This document shows positions 1 through 5,709 of a DNA stretch of 6,653 bases, piece after piece. A model generated the notes under the pieces. It had not been told where the DNA came from, did no database searches, and saw only the letters and a program-made list of their open reading frames with translations. The position numbers were made by a program, and so were the translations under genes. Within the stretch, counting starts at the first letter, position 1, and every line of letters starts with the position of its first letter. The stretch lies in NCBI GenBank assembly GCA_030040475.1, contig JASHTQ010000514.1, positions 1 through 6,653 on the forward strand. Direction: 5' to 3'. This DNA comes from Streptosporangiaceae bacterium (GTDB taxonomy: Bacteria; Actinomycetota; Actinomycetes; Streptosporangiales; Streptosporangiaceae).

Positions 1-376
1 TCAGCTGCGGCCAGAACACCGCGAGCACCAGCAGCCACAGCACGCTGAACGCCAGGCCGAGGGAGCCGAGCACGACGCCGCCGACCGCCCCGCGCGGCCG
101 TGCGGTGCCGCTGCGCCGCGCCCGCTTGCTGGCGCTGGCGCCGAGCCAGATCGCGGTCAGCGCGAACAACAGCGCCACCGCGGCCACCAGGATCCCCCGC
201 CGCAGGTTGCCCAGGCCGAGGAAGAGCCCGAGCAGGCTGAGGAAGCCGATCGAGAGCGCGGCAACGGCGCGCTGGCGCAACGCGGAATCGGGTGGCGGCA
301 GCTGACGCCGGGCAGGCAACGTCCCCCTGGGCTGCGGCCCGCTCCCCCCTGGCGGCTGGTATCTGGCCATCGGCAT
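1..376 (-). CDS. Small multi-pass membrane protein, DUF4190-like (3' end cut by window edge)
   Basis: The reading frame starts at ATG 376-374 and stays open to base 1, giving 125 visible codons with no stop. A Shine-Dalgarno-like GGAGGGGG (392-385) sits 8 nt upstream; the in-frame ATG at 370 would be too far from it. Residues 1-34 are Pro/Gly/Arg-rich and hydrophilic (begins [11 protein letters not shown]). Three hydrophobic segments follow at about 37-57, 61-81 and 97-121. A basic loop (SKRARRSG, residues 83-90) lies between the second and third, which predicts it is cytoplasmic. The last helix contains [10 protein letters not shown]. This pattern of a basic loop followed by a Gly-rich helix resembles the small DUF4190-type membrane proteins common in actinomycetes; the assignment rests on pattern, not on a search. 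No catalytic residue is visible and the function is unknown. It is divergent from purN and need not be related to purine synthesis. Confidence 0.72.
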   Translation of the reverse strand, partial: MPMARYQPPGGSGPQPRGTLPARRQLPPPDSALRQRAVAALSIGFLSLLGLFLGLGNLRRGILVAAVALLFALTAIWLGASASKRARRSGTARPRGAVGGVVLGSLGLAFSVLWLLVLAVFWPQL

Positions 377-457
377 CTATTTTGCCCCCTCCGGAGAGTT
401 CCTGGTCACGTGGCTTAGGGTTGCCGGAGGGCACAAGGAAGTCGACGAGGAGAAACC
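377..457. promoter_or_regulatory. Divergent intergenic region upstream of purN and the membrane-protein gene
   Basis: These 81 nt are the only room for the promoters of both divergent genes. An 8-bp inverted repeat, CCCTCCGG (387-394) and CCGGAGGG (424-431), brackets a CACGTG palindrome at 407-412 that lies almost exactly at its centre. The left arm overlaps the ribosome-binding site of the minus-strand gene. A TANNNT-type hexamer (TAGGGT, 416-421) could serve as a -10 element for purN, but I see no well-spaced -35. The purN ribosome-binding site is GAGGAG (447-452), 5 nt before ATG. The symmetry suggests an operator or a paired structure; the regulator is unknown. Confidence 0.4.
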
Positions 458-1066
458 ATGGGCGCCCGGCTGGTCGTGCTCGCCTCCGGCGAGGGAACCA
501 ACCTCCAGGCCCTGATCGACGCCTGCCGCGCCGCGGACTACGGCGCCCAGGTGGTCGCCGTCGGCGCCGACCGCGCCGGGATCAACGCCCTGAACAGGGC
601 GAACGAAGCGGGCATCGAGACGTTCGTGGTCCGGCTGAAGGACTACCCAAGCCGCGAAGACTGGGACGTCGCGCTCACCCGCGCGGCAAAGGCGCACGCG
701 CCCGACCTGGTCGTGCTGGCCGGGTTCATGAAGCTGGTCGGCAAGCCGTTCCTCGACGCGTTCGGCGGCCGGTGCGTGAACACCCACCCGGCGCTGCTAC
801 CGTCGTTTCCCGGGGCGCACGCCGTCCGGGACGCGCTGGCGCATGGGGTGAAGGTGACAGGCTGCACGGTGCTCCTCGTCGACGAGGGCGTCGACGCGGG
901 ACCGATCCTCGCGCAGGCATCGGTCCGCGTGACCGACGACGACGACGAGCCGACGCTGCACGAGCGGATCAAGGTGGCCGAACGCGCCCTGCTGGTCGAC
1001 ACCGTCGGCCGGATGGTCCGCGACGGCTGGAGTGTCGACGGCAGGAAGGTAAGGATAGGCAGTTGA
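458..1066 (+). CDS. purN: Phosphoribosylglycinamide formyltransferase (GAR transformylase)
   Basis: This cytoplasmic enzyme transfers a formyl group from 10-formyl-THF to GAR, giving FGAR, the third step of de novo purine synthesis. The 202-residue length is normal for PurN. The N-terminal phosphate-binding motif reads [12 protein letters not shown] (8-19). The catalytic triad is intact: Asn108 and His110 in [13 protein letters not shown] (107-119), and Asp146 in [11 protein letters not shown] (141-151), matching Asn106/His108/Asp144 of the E. coli enzyme. A run of Asp residues (TDDDDEP, 159-165) follows the core and precedes the C-terminal helix. The start is ATG 458 because GAGGAG lies 5 nt upstream and the SGxGTN motif begins right after it. 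The stop codon TGA (1064-1066) overlaps the TTG start of purH, so the two are probably co-transcribed and translationally coupled. Confidence 0.97.
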   Translation: MGARLVVLASGEGTNLQALIDACRAADYGAQVVAVGADRAGINALNRANEAGIETFVVRLKDYPSREDWDVALTRAAKAHAPDLVVLAGFMKLVGKPFLDAFGGRCVNTHPALLPSFPGAHAVRDALAHGVKVTGCTVLLVDEGVDAGPILAQASVRVTDDDDEPTLHERIKVAERALLVDTVGRMVRDGWSVDGRKVRIGS

Positions 1067-2664
1067 CCCGGATAGCAATCAGCCGCGCGCTGATCAGCGT
1101 CTACGACAAGACCGGCGTCCAGGACCTCGCGCGCGGGCTGCACGAGCGGGGCGTCGAGATCGTCTCCACCGGCAGCACCGCGGCCACGATCGCCGCCGCC
1201 GGGGTGCCGGTCACGAAGGTGGAGGACCTGACCGGCTTCCCCGAGTGCCTCGACGGCCGGGTCAAGACGCTGCACCCCAGGGTGCACGCGGGCCTGCTCG
1301 CCGACACCGCGAACGCGGCCCACCAGGCCGAGCTTGCCCGGCTCGCCATCGCGCCGTTCCAGCTGCTCGTGTCGAACCTGTACCCGTTCGAGGCCACCGT
1401 CGCGTCCGGGGCGGACCCCGAGCAGTGCGTCGAGCAGATCGACATCGGCGGCCCCGCGATGGTCCGCGCCGCCGCGAAGAACCACGGCTCGGTGACGGTC
1501 GTCACCGACCCGTCCAGGTACGCCGACGTGCTCGCGGCGCTCGCCGAGGGCGGCTTCACCCTCGACCAGCGCAGGCAGCTGGCCGCCGAGGCGTTCGCGC
1601 ACACCGCCGCCTACGACGTCGCGGTCGCGTCCTGGTTCGCGTCCGGCTACGCGCCGGACGACACCGCCAGGGACACCGGCTGGCCCGCGGTCGCCGGCGG
1701 CCTGTGGCGGCGGGCCGAGGTGCTCCGTTACGGCGAGAACCCGCACCAGCACGCGGCGCTGTACGCAGACAATCATTTTTTTACCGAACGGGAGGTGGCG
1801 AACCGCCCGGCGAACGGCACTGGCATCGCGGGCGCCGAACTCCTGCACGGCAAGCCCATGTCCTACAACAACTACGTGGACGCGGACGCCGCCCGCCGCG
1901 CGGCGTATGACTTCGCGGCGCCGTGCGTGGCCATCATCAAGCACGCCAACCCGTGCGGGATCGCGGTCGGCGCCGACCTCGCCGACGCGCACGCCAAGGC
2001 GAACGCGTGCGACCCGGTCTCGGCCTTCGGCGGGGTGATCGCGGCCAACGGCCCGGTGACCGCGGCGCTCGCCAGGCAGATCGCCGAGGTGTTCACCGAG
2101 GTGGTGGTCGCGCCCGACTTCGACCCCGAGGCGCTTGACATCCTGTCCGCGAGCAAGAACGTCCGGCTGCTGCGGTGCGCCCCGCCCGAGGGCCTTGCAC
2201 CCCCCCAGTGGAGACCGGTCAGCGGCGGGATTCTCATGCAGACCGTCGACCTGGTAAACGAGCCGGGCGACGACCCGGCGCACTGGGAGCTGAGGGCCGG
2301 CCCGGCGGCCACCCCGGAGCAGCTCGCCGACCTCGCGTTCGCCTGGCGGGCATGCCGGGCGGTCAAGTCCAACGCGATCTTGCTCGCCGCAGGCGGCGCC
2401 TCGGTCGGCGTCGGCATGGGCCAGGTCAACCGGGTGGACGCGGCCAGGCTGGCGGTGCTGCGCGCGGGGGAGCGGGCGGCGGGGTCGGTCGCGGCGAGCG
2501 ACGCGTACTTCCCGTTCCCCGACGCCTTCGAGATCCTCGCGCAGGCAGGCGTGGCCGCGGTGGCCGAGCCGGGCGGCTCGGTCCGCGACCAGCTGACGAT
2601 CGACGCCGCGCAGGCCGCAGGCGTCAGCCTCTACTTCACCGGCGTCCGGCACTTCCTCCACTAA
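1063..2664 (+). CDS. purH: Bifunctional AICAR transformylase / IMP cyclohydrolase
   Basis: This enzyme catalyses the last two steps of IMP synthesis: formylation of AICAR with 10-formyl-THF, then ring closure. From the TTG start the protein has 533 residues, close to the usual PurH length. The N-terminal MGS-like cyclohydrolase domain shows STGST (35-39), [13 protein letters not shown] (65-77, Lys68 and His71) and [15 protein letters not shown] (from 126). The transformylase part shows [23 protein letters not shown], the catalytic IKHANPCG (Lys293-His294), [23 protein letters not shown] and SDAYFPFPD, and ends VRHFLH. TTG 1063 is chosen because AAGGA (1051-1055) lies 7 nt upstream and homology begins immediately ([15 protein letters not shown]). 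The reading frame is open much further upstream, to 292, but that part is out-of-frame purN sequence. An AT-rich stretch with a T7 run (1776-1782) encodes extra residues around 235-252 that many relatives lack. The terminator candidate follows directly. Confidence 0.96.
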   Translation: MTRIAISRALISVYDKTGVQDLARGLHERGVEIVSTGSTAATIAAAGVPVTKVEDLTGFPECLDGRVKTLHPRVHAGLLADTANAAHQAELARLAIAPFQLLVSNLYPFEATVASGADPEQCVEQIDIGGPAMVRAAAKNHGSVTVVTDPSRYADVLAALAEGGFTLDQRRQLAAEAFAHTAAYDVAVASWFASGYAPDDTARDTGWPAVAGGLWRRAEVLRYGENPHQHAALYADNHFFTEREVANRPANGTGIAGAELLHGKPMSYNNYVDADAARRAAYDFAAPCVAIIKHANPCGIAVGADLADAHAKANACDPVSAFGGVIAANGPVTAALARQIAEVFTEVVVAPDFDPEALDILSASKNVRLLRCAPPEGLAPPQWRPVSGGILMQTVDLVNEPGDDPAHWELRAGPAATPEQLADLAFAWRACRAVKSNAILLAAGGASVGVGMGQVNRVDAARLAVLRAGERAAGSVAASDAYFPFPDAFEILAQAGVAAVAEPGGSVRDQLTIDAAQAAGVSLYFTGVRHFLH

Positions 2665-2672
2665 GGCGCGGG

Positions 2673-2690
2673 CCGGTCAGATGTGACCGG
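2673..2690. terminator. Hairpin between convergent genes, possible bidirectional terminator
   Basis: CCGGTCA (2673-2679) and TGACCGG (2684-2690) form a perfect 7-bp stem with a 4-nt GATG loop, 8 nt after the purH stop. There is no T-tract on either side, as is frequent for terminators in high-GC actinobacteria. Being symmetric, it could stop transcription from both directions. On the minus strand the stop codon of the neighbouring lipoprotein gene (2679-2677) lies inside the stem, so for that transcript the hairpin overlaps the last codons. Confidence 0.5.
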
Positions 2691-3273
2691 TGGCGACCAC
2701 GTACCTCAGCCAGGCGGAGTACCAGTTCGTCTCGAGTTGCTGCTGCGCCTGGGCCAGCGTCAGCTCCCTGCGGCAGACCATCTGCCGCAGGATGTCATCG
2801 GTCTGCACCTTCTCGTAGAAGCCGGTGCCCTCGACGTCGGCGGGCCAGATGTTCGCCTTCACGTCGGCGCCGCCCAGGTTGTACGGGACGAGCCAGTCGA
2901 GGATGTACTTGTGCTCCGCGGCCTGGCTGGTCTTGCCGTACTCGGTGTAGACGGCCGTCTGGATCGCCGCCGAGATCGCCGGCACGCTCTCGTGCGGGCG
3001 CATGTTGCACACGCCGTTGGCGTCCGTGGTGGTGACGGCGCCGGGCGTGAGCTTGGGATTCGGGTAGGAAACCCCGCCGTGGATCAGCGGCATCACGAAG
3101 TTCGGCAGCTGAACCCCGGAAAGGTCGGGTCCCTGCGTGGTCTCGCCGGGCACCACCGGGGGCTGGGCCGGGGCGGCCGCGGGCCGCGCGCCGCCGCATC
3201 CGCTGACGAGCGCGGCCAGGGCGAGCGCGGCCAGCGCCCACCCCGCGCCGCCGCGCATCCGGGACCAGGTCAC
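2677..3273 (-). CDS. Lipoprotein with degenerate HNH-nuclease-like domain
   Basis: The protein has 198 residues from GTG 3273. The N-terminus is a lipoprotein signal: Arg5/Arg7, an Ala/Leu core (12-22), then lipobox VSGC with Cys26 as the lipidation site. A Pro/Ala linker follows (about 29-50). The conserved part starts at PNPKLTPGAV (71-80). It continues with Cys89, RPHESVP (92-98), VYTEYG (108-113), ILDWLVPYNLGG (124-135), NIWP (141-144), Cys167 and AQQQLETNWYSAW (176-188). From memory, this is the layout of a widespread family of small secreted HNH-like proteins whose core reads D-H-L-x-P-L-E-L-G-G and N-L-W-P. Here Trp127 replaces the catalytic His and Asn132 the Glu, so nuclease activity is unlikely. 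Cys89 and Cys167 could form a disulfide. GTG is favoured because GTGA overlaps the stop of the dehydrogenase gene; ATG 3258 is the alternative and keeps the same lipobox. Its role is unknown, probably at the outer face of the membrane. Confidence 0.82.
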   Translation of the reverse strand: MTWSRMRGGAGWALAALALAALVSGCGGARPAAAPAQPPVVPGETTQGPDLSGVQLPNFVMPLIHGGVSYPNPKLTPGAVTTTDANGVCNMRPHESVPAISAAIQTAVYTEYGKTSQAAEHKYILDWLVPYNLGGADVKANIWPADVEGTGFYEKVQTDDILRQMVCRRELTLAQAQQQLETNWYSAWLRYVVATGHI

Positions 3274-4601
3274 GGCCGCCCTAGCACGTGCACCGTCCAG
3301 CCCGCGCCGGTCCAAAGCTCCCGGTCCAGGCAGCACCTGGCGTCGATCACCACCCGCCGCTCGACGACCTCCGCGAGCGCCGCGGGATCGATGGCCCGGT
3401 AGTCGGCCCACTCGGTGAGGTGGAGCAGCAGGTGCGCGCCCTGCGCCGCCGACGAGACCGACGGCGCGCACACCAGGCCGGGCCGTTTGGTTGCGGCGTT
3501 CGGCATCGCCACCGGGTCGTGCACGGAGACGATCGCCCCCTGCGCCGCGAGCCGGTCGCAGATGGCCAGGCTGGGGGAGTCCCTGATGTCGTCGCTGTTG
3601 GGCTTGAACGCGATGCCGAGCACCGCGATCCGCTTGCCGTCCAGCGTGCCGCCCGCGGCCCGCTGCGCCAGCTCGATGACCCGGTCCCTGCGACCGGAGT
3701 TGATGCCGTCGACCGCGGCCAGCAGGTCGACCAGCGACTCCACGCCCAGATCCGACGCGGTGGCGCGGAACGCGCGGATGTCCTTGGGCAGGCAGCCGCC
3801 GCCGAACCCGAGCCCGGGGGACAAGAACCGGCTGCCGATGCGGGCGTCATGGCCGAGCGCCTCGGCCAGCGGGATCACGTCGGCGCCCGCCTGCTCGCAG
3901 ACCTCGGCCATCGCGTTGATGAACGAGATCTTGGTGGCGAGGAACGCGTTCGCCGCCACCTTCACCAGCTCGGCCGTCTCCAGGTCCATCACGAGCAGCG
4001 GCGTTCCCGCCGCCAGCGGCTTGGCGTAGACCCGGCGCAGCATCTCCTGCGCCCAGCCGGACGTGACGCCGAGCACGATCCGGTCCGGGCTGAGGCTGTC
4101 CTGCACCGCGAACCCCTCGCGCAGGAACTCCGGGTTCCAGGCGACGTCCACCGACTTGCCCGCCGGCGCGCTGGCCTGCACGCTGCTCATCACCAGCCGG
4201 GCCGTGCCGACCGGGACGGTCGACTTGCCCACGATCAGGCAGCGCGACGCCAGGTGCGGAGCCAGCGCGGCGGCCGCGCCAGCCACGAAGCCGAGGTCCG
4301 CGTGGCCGGATTCGCCCTCGGGCGTCCCCACGCACAGGAAGTGGACCTCGCCGAACTCTCCGACCTCGGCGAATGACGTGGTGAAGCGCAGCCGCCCGGC
4401 GTCGATGTTCTTCCGCAGCAGCGGCTCGAGGCCGGGTTCGAAGAACGGGACCTCCCCGTTCGCGGCCTTGGCGATCTTGGCCTCGTCTACGTCGATGGCC
4501 AGGACCTCGTGCCCGAGGTCGGCCATGCAGACCGCGTGCGTCAGGCCGAGGTATCCGGTGCCGATGACGGTGATGCGGAGCGGGTTACCGCTGCTAGCCA
4601 T
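3270..4601 (-). CDS. ugd: UDP-glucose 6-dehydrogenase (UDP-glucose/GDP-mannose dehydrogenase family)
   Basis: This cytoplasmic enzyme oxidises UDP-glucose twice with NAD+ to give UDP-glucuronate, a precursor of acidic polysaccharides. The protein has 443 residues, the usual length for the family. The Rossmann NAD-binding motif is VIGTGYLGL (12-20). Further signatures are GKSTVPVGTA (125-134), WNPEFLREG (155-163), SPDRIVLG (171-178), ELVKVAANAFLATKISFIN (211-229, with Lys214 and Asn218), and GFGGGCLPKD (265-274) with the catalytic nucleophile Cys270 and Asp274. The C-terminal domain has VLGIAFKPNSDDIRDSPS (327-344). All catalytic residues seem intact. ATG 4601 is chosen for AGGGGA (4613-4608) 6 nt upstream. 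The gene lies 28 nt after the beta-helix gene and its TGA overlaps the GTG of the following lipoprotein gene. UDP-glucose as substrate is the likeliest reading, but related GDP-mannose or UDP-HexNAc dehydrogenases cannot be fully excluded by eye. Confidence 0.93.
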   Translation of the reverse strand: MASSGNPLRITVIGTGYLGLTHAVCMADLGHEVLAIDVDEAKIAKAANGEVPFFEPGLEPLLRKNIDAGRLRFTTSFAEVGEFGEVHFLCVGTPEGESGHADLGFVAGAAAALAPHLASRCLIVGKSTVPVGTARLVMSSVQASAPAGKSVDVAWNPEFLREGFAVQDSLSPDRIVLGVTSGWAQEMLRRVYAKPLAAGTPLLVMDLETAELVKVAANAFLATKISFINAMAEVCEQAGADVIPLAEALGHDARIGSRFLSPGLGFGGGCLPKDIRAFRATASDLGVESLVDLLAAVDGINSGRRDRVIELAQRAAGGTLDGKRIAVLGIAFKPNSDDIRDSPSLAICDRLAAQGAIVSVHDPVAMPNAATKRPGLVCAPSVSSAAQGAHLLLHLTEWADYRAIDPAALAEVVERRVVIDARCCLDRELWTGAGWTVHVLGRP

Positions 4602-4629
4602 TGATGTTCCCCTAAATACTCTGGCTTAC

Positions 4630-5709
4630 TTAGGTGGACGTGCAGGCGATGGTGGAGAAGCCGAGCGCGGCGCCGCCGACCCTGTTATTACAGGCCACGA
4701 CGGTCTGCAGCCGGGAGTTTTGTACGAAGAAGCCGTGACCGGGGCCGTTGACCTGGGCGTCGTTGTCGCGGAAAACGTTCCCGATGCCCCAGCCCGGGTA
4801 CACCTGGTGTACCTGGAAGCCATCCTTGATGCTGTTGACCCCGATGTTGCCCGCGATGGTCCAGTCGTTCCCCTTGACGTTGACCCATGCCGTGGCCGCC
4901 GAGGCGACCATCCCGGCGCCGTCGAAGTGGTTGTCGATGATCTGCCCGCCGGTCGTGCCCTCCTTGATGTCGACGTTCTCTGCCGTGGTGTCCGCGATGT
5001 TGTTGCCGACGATGACGTCGTAGTCGCTCGCGTCCGGCTGGCAGTCGGTGTACCGGCACCAGTTCTTGTTGGCCGAGCCCACGTAGATGCCCTCGCCGTA
5101 GAACTGCACGAGCAGGCCGGTATCCCTGACGATGCAGTGGCTGATCGTGTCGTAGCTGCTGAACTCGCGCAGGTGGATCGCCTCGTCGCCGACCGAGTGC
5201 ACGGACAGGCCGTACAGCAGGTCGTGGTCGGAGTGGTCGGCCATCACCCCCTTCTGCCCGCCTTCGACGGTGAAACCCTCGACCCGCCACCAGGAGGCGT
5301 GGTCGAGGTAGAAGGTGTAGCCGCTGGAGATGCTGCCGCCGTCGAGCACCGCGCTGCGCGGACCGCACAGCGTGACCGGGGCGCCCTGGGTGCCCGAGAC
5401 GCCGGCCGTGAAGTGCCCGTCGTAGCTGCCGGGCGCGAGCACGATCTCCTCGCCGGGCCGCGCCTGCGCCAGCGCGCGCCTCAGCGCGTCGGCCGACGAG
5501 ACGATGACCGCCCCGGACGTGGCGCACGAACTGTCGGCCGCCGAGGTGGACGACGCCGTGCCGGACGCCGGTGCGCTGGGCGCCGCCATGGCGCCGGACG
5601 TCGCCGGCGAGGCCTGCGGCCCGCCGCCGGTGCCCCCCTGGGAGCAGCCGGCCGCGCCAACGGCCAGGAAAACCACGACGACGGCCGCGGCCACGCGCCG
5701 TGCGCTCAT
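4630..5709 (-). CDS. Secreted right-handed parallel beta-helix lipoprotein, possible polysaccharide lyase-like
   Basis: The protein has 359 residues. Residues 1-22 are a lipoprotein signal: Arg4-Arg5, a Val/Ala/Phe/Leu core, then lipobox AAGC with Cys22. A Ser/Thr/Ala/Pro/Gly linker fills 23-60. The rest begins SADALRRALAQARPGEEIVLAPGSY (72-96), the start typical of carbohydrate-active beta-helix proteins. Short strand-turn repeats follow, such as WRVEGFTVEGG, LLYGLSVHSVGDEAIHL, GEGIYVGSANKNW, DVIVGNNI, VDIKEGTTGG, WTIAGNIG, DGFQVH and NVFRDN. Cys62/115, 218/223 and 340/356 could pair as disulfides. The VDIKEGT segment (Lys249) falls where PL6 lyases carry a catalytic Lys, but no matching Arg is evident about 20 residues on, so enzyme activity is unproven. 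It may bind or cut an acidic glycan outside the cell. ATG 5709 overlaps the previous stop (ATGA), indicating translational coupling. The dehydrogenase gene follows after 28 nt. Confidence 0.85.
   Translation of the reverse strand: MSARRVAAAVVVVFLAVGAAGCSQGGTGGGPQASPATSGAMAAPSAPASGTASSTSAADSSCATSGAVIVSSADALRRALAQARPGEEIVLAPGSYDGHFTAGVSGTQGAPVTLCGPRSAVLDGGSISSGYTFYLDHASWWRVEGFTVEGGQKGVMADHSDHDLLYGLSVHSVGDEAIHLREFSSYDTISHCIVRDTGLLVQFYGEGIYVGSANKNWCRYTDCQPDASDYDVIVGNNIADTTAENVDIKEGTTGGQIIDNHFDGAGMVASAATAWVNVKGNDWTIAGNIGVNSIKDGFQVHQVYPGWGIGNVFRDNDAQVNGPGHGFFVQNSRLQTVVACNNRVGGAALGFSTIACTST

Noticed and set aside
292..1062. Upstream extension of the purH frame, giving a 790-residue reading
   Set aside because: This stretch is purN in another frame; its translation is Arg/Gly/Pro-rich without PurH similarity, and PurH homology starts exactly at TTG 1063.
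2200..2206. C7 homopolymer in purH as a phase-variation tract
   Set aside because: Runs of seven C are expected in DNA this GC-rich, the frame is intact on both sides, and purine genes are not typical phase-variable genes.
643..2661. Long minus-strand open frame opposite purN-purH
   Set aside because: It is a typical antisense shadow of GC-rich genes, rich in Arg/Gly/Val/His with no family motif; purH motifs on the plus strand are unambiguous.
3274..3471. Longer start for the HNH-like lipoprotein at 3471
   Set aside because: The added N-terminus overlaps the dehydrogenase coding sequence and would bury the lipoprotein signal; GTG 3273 places the signal at the N-terminus.
3288..4376. Plus-strand open frame opposite the dehydrogenase gene
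   Set aside because: Its translation is Arg/His/Gln-rich low-information sequence, while the minus strand shows a full-length enzyme with all catalytic motifs.
4681..4694. Small perfect hairpin CCTGT-TATT-ACAGG
   Set aside because: The stem is only 5 bp and it is fully explained by Cys-Asn-Asn-Arg codons near the end of the beta-helix gene; too weak to call regulatory.
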